Origin: an uncultured Acidobacteriota bacterium
Lineage (GTDB): Bacteria > Acidobacteriota > Blastocatellia > Pyrinomonadales > Pyrinomonadaceae
DNA length: 7,906 bases
Direction of reading: 5' to 3'
Assembly: GCA_946480545.1 (NCBI GenBank)
Contig: CAMLKY010000071.1
Span: forward strand, 1 to 7,906
Below, in pieces: positions 1-4,947 of this stretch; position 1 is the first letter of the stretch, and each line of letters begins with the position of its first letter. A program made the position numbers and the translations under genes. The notes under the pieces are model-generated. The model ran no database searches. It was not told the origin of the DNA and worked only from the letters and a program-made list of their open reading frames with translations.

Positions 1-239
1 ATCTGACGGTATTTCGTTCCGGAACCTGGTACATGCTTAGAAGCACGACGGGCGGAATGCACGTCCTCAACTGGGGAACGACCGGCGATATACCGATAGC
101 GTATTACGAGCGGGGCGATTCCGCGTTTCCGGTGGTGTTCCGTCCGAGTAACTCCCGTTGGTACCTGTTCCACAGACAATTCGATGTTATCGTTTCACCG
201 CCCGGAACCCCTGTGCTGTTTGGTTTGCCGAACGACTAG
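1..239 (+). CDS. C-terminal fragment of a VCBS/FG-GAP repeat secreted protein (5' truncated)
   Basis: The reading frame is open from base 3 and ends at TAG 237-239, so the gene begins outside the window and only about 78 C-terminal residues are visible. The fragment has the repeating pattern of VCBS/FG-GAP beta-propeller blades: 'LTVFRSGTWYML', then 'NWGTTGDIPIAYYERGD', then 'PVVFRPSNSRWYLF'. In this family each blade alternates a 'VFRPS..WY' strand with a 'GD.P...' turn. Such proteins are usually large, exported and often adhesive or surface-associated, but the visible part gives no substrate. The last blade is less regular than the first, as is common at propeller ends. An internal ATG at 33 also exists but is not the true start, because the repeat pattern continues upstream of it. 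The next gene on this strand has its own promoter, so this is probably the end of a transcription unit. Family assignment is fairly secure; the specific role is unknown. Confidence 0.75.
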   Translation, partial: LTVFRSGTWYMLRSTTGGMHVLNWGTTGDIPIAYYERGDSAFPVVFRPSNSRWYLFHRQFDVIVSPPGTPVLFGLPND

Positions 240-249
240 AAGTCTCTTC

Positions 250-315
250 CTTTGCGAGCTTGGCGAGCACTGCGTGAAGAGTCTGATTCACGCAAAGCTC
301 GCCAAGCTCGCAAAG
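250..315. repeat. 29-bp near-perfect inverted repeat (stem-loop), possible terminator or dispersed palindrome
   Basis: Arms 250-278 and 287-315 are complementary at 27 of 29 positions; the only mismatches are the AC at 269-270 against the facing AA. They enclose an 8-base loop (279-286). The element starts 10 bases after the stop codon of the upstream gene and ends 4 bases before the -35 box of the next promoter. There is no clean T-run after the right arm, only TTTGTT, so it could end transcription of the repeat-protein gene without being a textbook intrinsic terminator. The arms are built from short internal repeats (AGCTCGC twice in the right arm), which suggests a dispersed intergenic palindrome. 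Copy number cannot be judged from this window. Confidence 0.8.
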
Positions 316-319
316 TTTG

Positions 320-348
320 TTGACGTTTACCGCCTCAGCGACTATCCT
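320..348 (+). promoter_or_regulatory. Sigma-70-type promoter for the erm leader
   Basis: TTGACG (320-325, 5/6 to consensus) is followed by a 17-base spacer and TATCCT (343-348, 4/6). This is the best -35/-10 pair seen in the window. The expected start of transcription is near 355-356, which coincides with the ATG of the leader ORF at 356. It lies directly downstream of the 250-315 inverted repeat and nothing else separates it from the erm leader. Confidence 0.6.
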
Positions 349-355
349 CAAACAC

Positions 356-436
356 ATGTCGATACGCATCCGCGAACTTAGAGTGGACACAGGCTCCACG
401 TCGCACCTGCCAGCTTCGCGGCTTTTCTACCTGTAA
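356..436 (+). CDS. Putative Erm leader peptide (26 aa), possible drug-sensing ORF
   Basis: ATG 356 opens a 26-codon frame ending at TAA 434-436. The product begins MSIRIREL and ends in SRLFYL. Residues 4-6 are Arg-Ile-Arg. An Arg/Lys-X-Arg/Lys motif is the known macrolide-dependent stalling signal in leader peptides such as ErmDL. No Shine-Dalgarno sequence precedes the ATG, but it lies seven bases after the -10 box, the geometry of a leaderless transcript. The Arg codons (365-373) overlap the first arm of the attenuator (370-376), and the stop codon falls after the second arm (415-422), which is the arrangement expected for a regulatory leader ORF. No protein-level family assignment is possible at this size. 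Alternatively this is a chance small ORF; the match of position, motif and RNA structure argues against that. Confidence 0.5.
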   Translation: MSIRIRELRVDTGSTSHLPASRLFYL

Positions 437-467
437 AATCGATACATAAAATTTACCGGGCCGCGAA
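370..467 (+). promoter_or_regulatory. Attenuator segments A, B and C: anti-terminator pairing in the erm leader
   Basis: Segment A CCGCGAA (370-376) can pair with segment B TTCGCGG (415-421), enclosing a small inner hairpin (GTGGA 383-387 with TCCAC 395-399). Segment B extended by one base (415-422) can instead pair over 8 bp with segment C GCCGCGAA (460-467). C is also the 5' arm of the downstream terminator, so A:B and B:C are mutually exclusive, and B:C prevents the terminator. A and C share the direct repeat CCGCGAACT (370-378 and 461-469). B and D share TTCGCGGCTTTT (415-426 and 486-497). The pairings are visible in the sequence; the switching role is inferred from known erm and amino-acid-operon attenuators. 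Confidence 0.6.
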
Positions 468-498
468 CTGAGCAATAAGCGTAAGTTCGCGGCTTTTT
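460..498 (+). terminator. Intrinsic terminator in the erm leader (C:D hairpin)
   Basis: GCCGCGAACT (460-469) pairs perfectly with AGTTCGCGGC (484-493) across a 14-base loop and is followed at once by five T residues (494-498). This is a standard intrinsic terminator placed about 100 bases before the erm start and downstream of its promoter, so it would block erm expression unless disrupted. Its 5' arm is the segment that can alternatively pair with 415-422. Confidence 0.75.
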
Positions 499-524
499 CA
501 TTTGCTGCAATTCCAGCGCAACAC

Positions 525-558
525 GGTGTGACCCGGCGAGCCGGTGACACACCCTTTT
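525..558 (+). terminator. Second leader hairpin with short T-run before erm
   Basis: GGTGTG (525-530) pairs with CACACC (548-553). Inside it C532-CCGG-536 pairs with 541-544 and G546, leaving a CGAG loop, one A/A mismatch and one bulged T. The hairpin is followed by CTTTTC (554-559), so it resembles a weaker intrinsic terminator. It lies between the C:D terminator and the ribosome binding site of erm and could be a back-up terminator or an RNA-stability element. An alternative GTG start for erm at 528 would lie inside this stem. Confidence 0.45.
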
Positions 559-588
559 CGCGCGCGTTTCGATTCACCAAAAACCAAC

Positions 589-602
589 GGAGGTGGACCG
601 TG
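589..602 (+). promoter_or_regulatory. Ribosome binding site and GTG start that fix the erm start
   Basis: GGAGGT (589-594) matches the anti-Shine-Dalgarno consensus and lies six bases (counted from the end of GGAGG) before GTG 600-602. The frame is also open from GTG 528, but that codon has no ribosome binding site and would add 24 residues with no family similarity. The Erm/KsgA-type N-terminus ('KYLAQNFLTD') begins about nine residues after GTG 600. Confidence 0.85.
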
Positions 603-1361
603 AACAGAACGCAGCAAAAACGCAAATACCTAGCCCAGAATTTTCTGACCGATCGGAACCTCGTCGCCAGGCTGGCCGGAAAGGCCGGTCTTCGCCCCGG
701 TGACACCGTCATCGATATAGGTGCAGGACGTGGCATTATCACGGCCGAACTGGCACGAAGGTGTGCCCGCGTCATCGCGATTGAAAAGGATCCGGTGCTC
801 GCTGGACGTCTTCGTGACAGATTTCGCGAACTGGAAAACGTCGAGGTCATCGCATGCGACTTCCTCCGCTACCGGATACCGGTGCCGGCTTACAAGGTCG
901 TCGCAAGCATTCCATACAACGTCACCGCAGACATCGTCAGAAGGCTTTTAAACAGTTCCCTGTCCGAAGCACACCTGATCATGCAGAAACAGCCGGCAAA
1001 AAAGTTGGCCGGAACTCCGCACGAGACGATGCTCTCGCTTCATGCGAAGACGCGCTTCAGGTTCGAGATCGTCCATGAGCTCAGGCGAACCGACTTTCAT
1101 CCGGTTCCGGATGTAGATTCGGTGATGCTGAGGATCACACGGCGACAAGATCCGGTCGCAGACGAGATCGCGTATCACGATTTTGTCCGATATGGTTTTG
1201 GCCGGTACAAGCGAAATCTGCGTCTGGCCTTCAAGAATGTGTTCTCGTACAAATCCTGGAAACGCATCTCGCGCGAGCTCGGATTCGACATCAACGCCAC
1301 GCCGACGGAATTAAGCTTCCGGCAATGGGTTGGATTGTATGAGGCGTCTCGGGGAAAGTAA
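600..1361 (+). CDS. erm: Erm-type 23S rRNA (adenine-N6)-methyltransferase
   Basis: The 253-residue product belongs to the Erm/KsgA family of SAM-dependent rRNA adenine methyltransferases. Erm enzymes methylate A2058 of 23S rRNA and give macrolide-lincosamide-streptogramin B resistance. Visible motifs are QNFLTD (13-18), the SAM loop DIGAGRG (39-45), acidic E62 for ribose binding, CDF with D87, and catalytic motif IV SIPY (103-106). The region 'RRTDFHPVPDVDSVMLRI' and the C-terminal part with 'FRQWVGLYE' resemble Erm rather than KsgA, and the length fits Erm (about 240-280). Motif IV has Ser where Erm and KsgA usually have Asn (NIPY/NLPY), and the following helix reads QKQPAKK rather than the usual QKEAA. 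Ser is tolerated in the wider (N/D/S)-P-P-(Y/F) N6-methyltransferase motif, so activity is plausible but unproven. The gene is preceded by a promoter, leader ORF and attenuator, and converges with the gene at 1450-2034. No mobile element is adjacent, and base usage looks like that of its neighbours. Confidence 0.85.
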   Translation: MNRTQQKRKYLAQNFLTDRNLVARLAGKAGLRPGDTVIDIGAGRGIITAELARRCARVIAIEKDPVLAGRLRDRFRELENVEVIACDFLRYRIPVPAYKVVASIPYNVTADIVRRLLNSSLSEAHLIMQKQPAKKLAGTPHETMLSLHAKTRFRFEIVHELRRTDFHPVPDVDSVMLRITRRQDPVADEIAYHDFVRYGFGRYKRNLRLAFKNVFSYKSWKRISRELGFDINATPTELSFRQWVGLYEASRGK

Positions 1362-1365
1362 GAGC

Positions 1366-1432
1366 GGCAGTGGAACTGCCTAGCTGTTAGCTGTTGGCCA
1401 GCGGCTTTCGAGGCGGAGCATCGCTCCGCCTC
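1366..1432. terminator. Two hairpins between convergent genes, candidate bidirectional terminator
   Basis: Just after the erm stop codon GGCAGT (1366-1371) pairs with ACTGCC (1375-1380) around a 3-base loop. A stronger perfect 10-bp stem follows: GAGGCGGAGC (1410-1419) with GCTCCGCCTC (1423-1432), loop ATC. Neither has a clear T-run on either strand, so termination is inferred from position between two convergent genes. Between them lies TAGCTGT repeated twice in tandem (1381-1394). Confidence 0.5.
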
Positions 1433-1449
1433 TGACCTTCATGTGACGT

Positions 1450-2034
1450 CTACGGCAGCCTCGCACCGCGCATACGGACACCCAGAAGCCGGCCTGGAAA
1501 CGTGCCGAAGTCTTCGATCTCGACCGTGTCGACCCCGCCGTTTCGGGCATTGCGAAACCGAATACGCGCCGCGGGGATGATCGTGCCCTCGCCACGGCCG
1601 GTCTGCGGATCGATATGAAGCTCGACATAGCCGAACGGGTAGTCGACCGATCTCAAACCACGCCGCAACTCACCGAATCCCATCCAGCGACGGAATACCG
1701 CCCGGATACGAGTTCCATCGCCCTCGCGATCGATGATGACCGCATTCACCGGAACACCGATCGAACCCCCGAGCGAGAACCGCCCGAGATCGTTATCGCC
1801 GATCTCGCGAAGCAGCGCGTCCTGCCCGCCACGCTGCAACGTCTGCAGATACCGCGCGGCGTCTTGACTCGACGTGCGGCGATTTATGATCAGCGTAAAT
1901 TGTCGCGTAACGGTCCGCGTGCTGAATCCGGAGCCGTAGATCACGGCAGTTCCGGTGAAGGTCGTGCCCGCCTGGGCATGGGCCGAAATCACGAGAGCCG
2001 CGACCAACCCGGCCAGACAAATCGTTCTCTTCAT
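1450..2034 (-). CDS. Secreted protein of unknown function
   Basis: The 194-residue product starts with a clear Sec signal peptide: MKR, a hydrophobic stretch, then 'SAHAQAG' with probable cleavage after an Ala around residues 20-22. The start is fixed by AGGAGGAG (2050 down to 2043) eight bases before the ATG on this strand. The mature part is rich in beta-strand-like segments ('GTTFTGTAVIYGSG', 'RQFTLIINRRTS', 'YPFGYVELHID', 'RGEGTIIPAARIRF') and ends in 'EDFGTFPGRLLGVRMRG'. There are no Cys residues in the mature part, no transmembrane segment after the signal and no catalytic motif that I recognise. It looks like a complete, well-conserved exported protein, perhaps a periplasmic beta-sandwich. 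It is transcribed divergently from the lipoprotein gene at 2203 and converges with erm. I do not recognise the family and assign no function. Confidence 0.7.
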   Translation of the reverse strand: MKRTICLAGLVAALVISAHAQAGTTFTGTAVIYGSGFSTRTVTRQFTLIINRRTSSQDAARYLQTLQRGGQDALLREIGDNDLGRFSLGGSIGVPVNAVIIDREGDGTRIRAVFRRWMGFGELRRGLRSVDYPFGYVELHIDPQTGRGEGTIIPAARIRFRNARNGGVDTVEIEDFGTFPGRLLGVRMRGARLP

Positions 2035-2117
2035 AAGCTTTGCTCCTCCTATAGAGAGTTTGAATCGCCGGGGACCGAAAGAGTGTACTGGAAATAACAG
2101 AGAGCGCTGCCACCCGT

Positions 2118-2146
2118 TTGTTTGCGCTGGGGAAATATGTCATAGT
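2118..2146 (+). promoter_or_regulatory. Weak candidate promoter for the lipoprotein gene
   Basis: In the 168-base divergent spacer, TTGTTT (2118-2123) lies 17 bases before CATAGT (2141-2146), giving 3/6 and 4/6 matches to consensus. The predicted transcript would have a leader of about 50 bases. No convincing -35/-10 pair was seen for the divergent minus-strand gene. Confidence 0.3.
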
Positions 2147-2202
2147 CGCGGCAACACACACGCTTTAGGGAAGTTCACGACTCTGATCCAAAGGAGAAAT
2201 CT

Positions 2203-3201
2203 ATGAAGAGGACTTTAACAGTCTCCCTTTTTGCAATGGCCGCGTTCGCATTCGCCGCATGTGCGCCGCCTGCGAGCACGAACACAAATTCGAACACCAA
2301 CGTAAACACAAACGCCAACTCTGCGGCCAAGACCGCGATGCCCACAGCCGATGCCCTGCTCGCAATGGAAAACAAAGCGTGGGAAGCATGGAAAAACAGG
2401 GACGCGAAATACTTCGAAGGCTTCGTGGCTGACAACTTCGTTGGTTTTGAAAGAGGCCAGCGTCTTACAAAAGCCGAGATGATCAAGAGCCTGACTGAGA
2501 AGCCGTGCGACGTTAAGAGTTTTTCGTTGTCTGAGCCTCACGTGACACCTGTCAGCAATGACGCAGCAGTCATCACTTATAAAGGGACCGCCGACGCTTC
2601 GTGTGGAGGACAGAAGCTTCCGTCACCGGTGACCGCCGCGACGGTTTTCGTTCGGAGTGGCGACGCGTGGAAGGCTGCTTATCATGGCGAGGTCCCGGTC
2701 GCCACGGGAGCTCCTGCGGCGGACGCATCGAGCGAGAAAAAACCCGCGGCCGAGAAACCGGCCCCGCCGGCTGATGCCACGGCGGCCAATTCGGCGAACG
2801 CAAACAGCAATGCGAATACAACTGCCTCGGGCGACGCTCTGACAGATGCCCTTACGGCGATGGAAAGGAAAGGTTGGGAGAGCTGGATGAAGCAGGACGC
2901 CGCCGGGCTCCAGGCGGTGACGACAAAGGACGTCACCTTTCTCGACGCGATGGGCAAGGCGACGCATGGTCAGACCGAAGCAATGAAGGTTTGGATCAGT
3001 GACGCCTGCAAGGTAACAAGCGTTAACATTTCCGACGGGAAAGCAGCCCAGATCGCACCGAACGTTGCCATATTCACTTACAAGGGCACGGCCGAAGGCA
3101 CATGCGGCGATATGAAGCTTACGCCGCTCTGGGGAATGACCGTCGCGGTGAAAGAAGGCGACATGTGGAAGGCGGCCTACCTGTTCGAGTCTCCCATGTA
3201 G
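2203..3201 (+). CDS. Lipoprotein with two tandem DUF4440/NTF2-like domains
   Basis: The 332-residue product has a lipoprotein signal: MKR, a hydrophobic core, and 'FAAC' with the probable lipidated Cys at 20. An Asn/Thr-rich spacer (about 21-45, 'TNTNSNTNVNTNANS') follows, typical of surface or periplasmic lipoproteins in Blastocatellia. Two similar domains come next, about 48-165 and 210-332. Each begins with a helix of the form 'MExKxWExWxxxD', continues with a buried-strand pattern, has 'ITYKGTA' or 'FTYKGTA', and ends in 'GDxWKAAY'. This matches NTF2-fold DUF4440/SnoaL-like proteins. A second low-complexity Ala/Pro/Lys/Asn linker (about 166-208) joins them. Each domain has two Cys at matching positions (about 102/134 and 268/300), suggesting one disulfide per domain after export. 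AAGGAG (2191-2196) fixes the ATG, and an intrinsic terminator lies 45 bases after the stop. No catalytic residue set is evident; ligand or substrate unknown. Confidence 0.8.
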   Translation: MKRTLTVSLFAMAAFAFAACAPPASTNTNSNTNVNTNANSAAKTAMPTADALLAMENKAWEAWKNRDAKYFEGFVADNFVGFERGQRLTKAEMIKSLTEKPCDVKSFSLSEPHVTPVSNDAAVITYKGTADASCGGQKLPSPVTAATVFVRSGDAWKAAYHGEVPVATGAPAADASSEKKPAAEKPAPPADATAANSANANSNANTTASGDALTDALTAMERKGWESWMKQDAAGLQAVTTKDVTFLDAMGKATHGQTEAMKVWISDACKVTSVNISDGKAAQIAPNVAIFTYKGTAEGTCGDMKLTPLWGMTVAVKEGDMWKAAYLFESPM

Positions 3202-3246
3202 ATCGTCATCGCGGACGTTTGCACCTTCCCATGCAAGTGGAAGATT

Positions 3247-3275
3247 GCCGGCTCGGGGAAACCCGGCCGGCTTTT
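3247..3275 (+). terminator. Intrinsic terminator after the lipoprotein gene
   Basis: GCCGGC (3247-3252) pairs with GCCGGC (3266-3271), and CGGG (3254-3257) pairs with CCCG (3262-3265) around a GAAA tetraloop, with T3253 bulged. TTTTC and further T-rich sequence follow. This is a stable 10-bp GC stem with a GNRA loop, placed shortly after the stop codon at 3201. Confidence 0.85.
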
Positions 3276-3283
3276 CATTTCTC

Positions 3284-3311
3284 TTGTCGACGGAACGAGA
3301 CGCGCTAGAAT
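3284..3311 (+). promoter_or_regulatory. Promoter of the patatin-like gene
   Basis: TTGTCG (3284-3289) is separated by 16 bases from TAGAAT (3306-3311, 5/6). The -10 context GCTAGAATA is identical to that before the tricorn-like gene (4903-4911). It starts right after the terminator at 3247-3275, consistent with an independent transcription unit. Confidence 0.55.
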
Positions 3312-3338
3312 AGTCCGACCTTGTTCGCATCAACCTCA

Positions 3339-4853
3339 ATGCATAAACGACCCACACTGACGCTGATCGCGGCCGCAGTATGTTGTCTCATCCTTGTGGG
3401 AGCAGTTTTCCCGACGACCGAACCACCAGCGTTCGATTACTCAACGCTTTTGCCGGGGAGCTCCGGCGAACCCACCACGGATGTCGAGCCGATGCCCTTC
3501 CCATCTCGAGGAGGCGATGTCGATTGGGGACTCGCGCTTTCGGGCGGCGGCTTGCGCTCGGCGGCCTTCTCGATCGGCGCGATGAAGGGCCTGTATGATC
3601 TCGGGCTGATGGATGACATCGACGTAGTCTCGAGCGTTTCGGGTGGCGGCTATGCGTCGTACTGGCTCTATTCGCGATACGACGGGCGTCCCGGGACGCG
3701 TTTCGGAGCCGGAGCCTTTAGCGAAGAAACGTTTCCCTCGAACGTGTGCACGCTCGCAAGCAAAAGCGAGTTCTTTCCGCTGAGCCGGATGATCCGTGCG
3801 ATCTTCAGCCCGCGTGATAAGGCATTCAGAAAGTACCGCGATGCCATCGAGTGGAGCTTCGGATTAGAAGACGGCCGCACACGCAGTGAAAAACGTGAGG
3901 CTGGCATCACGGCGTTAAGGCGACTTCAATCGCTCGCGCCGCAGATCGCCGCCGGCGACGCGCCGTATTTTATTCTGAACACCACCATCGAGAACGATCG
4001 GACTCGTGCCCGGAAACTCGCGAACAAGATCGATAAGACATTTGAGATCGGCCCGACATATCGGGGCAGCCGGCTGCTGAGCTTTGCGGATTGGCCCGAC
4101 CAGGATACAAGCATACGGACCTGGTGCGACGGCATTGCGATGTCCGGCGCGGCCGTCAGATTCAAGCTTTCGCGTACGATCCCGAATTATTCCAACGAGG
4201 TCGATGGCGCTGAGATCGATCTCGCCGACGGCGGCCTTTCGGAAAACCTCGCGGCGTTGCCGCTTATCCGTCGAGCCGTCAAAAATATCGTGATCGTGGA
4301 CGCTGAGAACGATCCCGCATACAAATTCGGATCGTACGTTGGTCTGCAAAAATATCTGGCCGCGGAAGGGATCGAACTGAAGATCGATACGATTGACCGC
4401 TTCCTAACGGAACGGCCGACGAAATCCTTCAACGCCGCGGCGGTCGCCCGCGGGATCGCGACTCAAAAAGACGGACGCGTAAGCAACGTTTATTACATCA
4501 AGATGTCGCGGCCCGCTTCGATCTTCCCGCCAGACCTGCGTGGCACCGCCCGTGGCGACAACGACAAAACACTTCCTGCATTTCGGCGAAAGGTTCGCCC
4601 CGAGTCCTGCCCCGCCGACATGCTAGAGCCGATCACACGCGATTCGATGCGGCGTGACATGTTGACCTATAGCCGCTACCTGAACAAACGCTGGTTCTGG
4701 AGGCACCTCGTAAGCGTCCTTCCGTACATCAATTACAACTTTCCGCAGATCACGACCATCGACCAGACGTTTTATGGCGATCAACTCGAAGCGTTCATCG
4801 GCCTCGGGTACCTCGAAGCATCCGAGATGAGTCGTCATCTTCCGCGAAGTTAG
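3339..4853 (+). CDS. Exported patatin-like phospholipase/lipid acyl hydrolase
   Basis: The 504-residue product has the full patatin signature: oxyanion loop GGGLR (69-73), nucleophile Ser101 in SVSGGG, and the dyad Asp297 in 'ADGGLSEN'. Patatins are Ser-Asp dyad hydrolases that release fatty acids from membrane lipids. The first Gly of the usual G-X-S-X-G is Ser here, which also occurs in the bacterial subgroup reading 'STVSGGGY'. The C-terminal 'FPQITTIDQTFYGDQLEAFIGLGY' also fits that subgroup. Residues 1-24 (MHKRP then a hydrophobic core with Cys15-Cys16) form a signal peptide or signal anchor, so the enzyme is probably periplasmic or membrane-tethered; no proper lipobox is seen. I chose ATG 3339. 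A TTG at 3321 in the same frame would add six residues; neither has a Shine-Dalgarno site, and the predicted transcript starts near 3318. Substrate cannot be told from sequence. Confidence 0.85.
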   Translation: MHKRPTLTLIAAAVCCLILVGAVFPTTEPPAFDYSTLLPGSSGEPTTDVEPMPFPSRGGDVDWGLALSGGGLRSAAFSIGAMKGLYDLGLMDDIDVVSSVSGGGYASYWLYSRYDGRPGTRFGAGAFSEETFPSNVCTLASKSEFFPLSRMIRAIFSPRDKAFRKYRDAIEWSFGLEDGRTRSEKREAGITALRRLQSLAPQIAAGDAPYFILNTTIENDRTRARKLANKIDKTFEIGPTYRGSRLLSFADWPDQDTSIRTWCDGIAMSGAAVRFKLSRTIPNYSNEVDGAEIDLADGGLSENLAALPLIRRAVKNIVIVDAENDPAYKFGSYVGLQKYLAAEGIELKIDTIDRFLTERPTKSFNAAAVARGIATQKDGRVSNVYYIKMSRPASIFPPDLRGTARGDNDKTLPAFRRKVRPESCPADMLEPITRDSMRRDMLTYSRYLNKRWFWRHLVSVLPYINYNFPQITTIDQTFYGDQLEAFIGLGYLEASEMSRHLPRS

Positions 4854-4882
4854 TGTCACCTCTGAAACCCAACAAGAATCGT

Positions 4883-4910
4883 TAGACAAATCCTCAATCG
4901 GGGCTAGAAT
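4883..4910 (+). promoter_or_regulatory. Promoter of the tricorn-like gene
   Basis: The -10 box TAGAAT (4905-4910) lies in GCTAGAATA, identical to the patatin promoter. The -35 region is TTAGACA (4882-4888), which is TTGACA with one inserted base, 16 bases upstream. The predicted leader is about 30 bases and contains GAGGT (4937-4941) six bases before ATG 4948. The spacer between the two genes (4854-4947) has no evident terminator, so some read-through from the patatin gene is possible. Confidence 0.5.
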
Positions 4911-4947
4911 ACTGGTTACCAATCCATTCCCGGCCTGAGGTAATAAA

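Noticed and set aside
528..599. Upstream GTG start giving a 277-residue Erm
   Set aside because: It has no ribosome binding site, lies inside a hairpin and adds 24 residues without family similarity. GTG 600 has a perfect Shine-Dalgarno sequence.
240..600. CRISPR array or tandem repeat array
   Set aside because: The repeats here are a single inverted pair and two short duplicated arms, with no regular repeat-spacer unit.
335..850. 171-residue open frame on the minus strand
   Set aside because: It overlaps the erm promoter, leader and 5' coding region, has an Arg/Ser-rich composition typical of an antisense shadow and no motif.
600..1361. KsgA (16S rRNA dimethyladenosine transferase) as the identity
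   Set aside because: The C-terminal half and the 'TDFHPVPDVDSVMLRI' and 'FRQWVGLYE' regions follow Erm, and the attenuator-type leader is typical of inducible erm rather than housekeeping ksgA.
1615..2097. 160-residue open frame on the plus strand
   Set aside because: It is antisense to the signal-peptide protein at 1450-2034, which has a strong ribosome binding site; this frame shows only low-complexity charged sequence.
2623..3357. 244-residue open frame on the minus strand
   Set aside because: It lies antisense to the well-supported lipoprotein gene and runs through its terminator; the composition is Arg/His-rich without domains.
3375..3386. Lipobox around Cys15/Cys16 of the patatin-like protein
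   Set aside because: The residues before the Cys (Ala-Ala-Val) lack the usual small residue at -1, and the hydrophobic stretch continues past it, so a signal peptide or anchor fits better.
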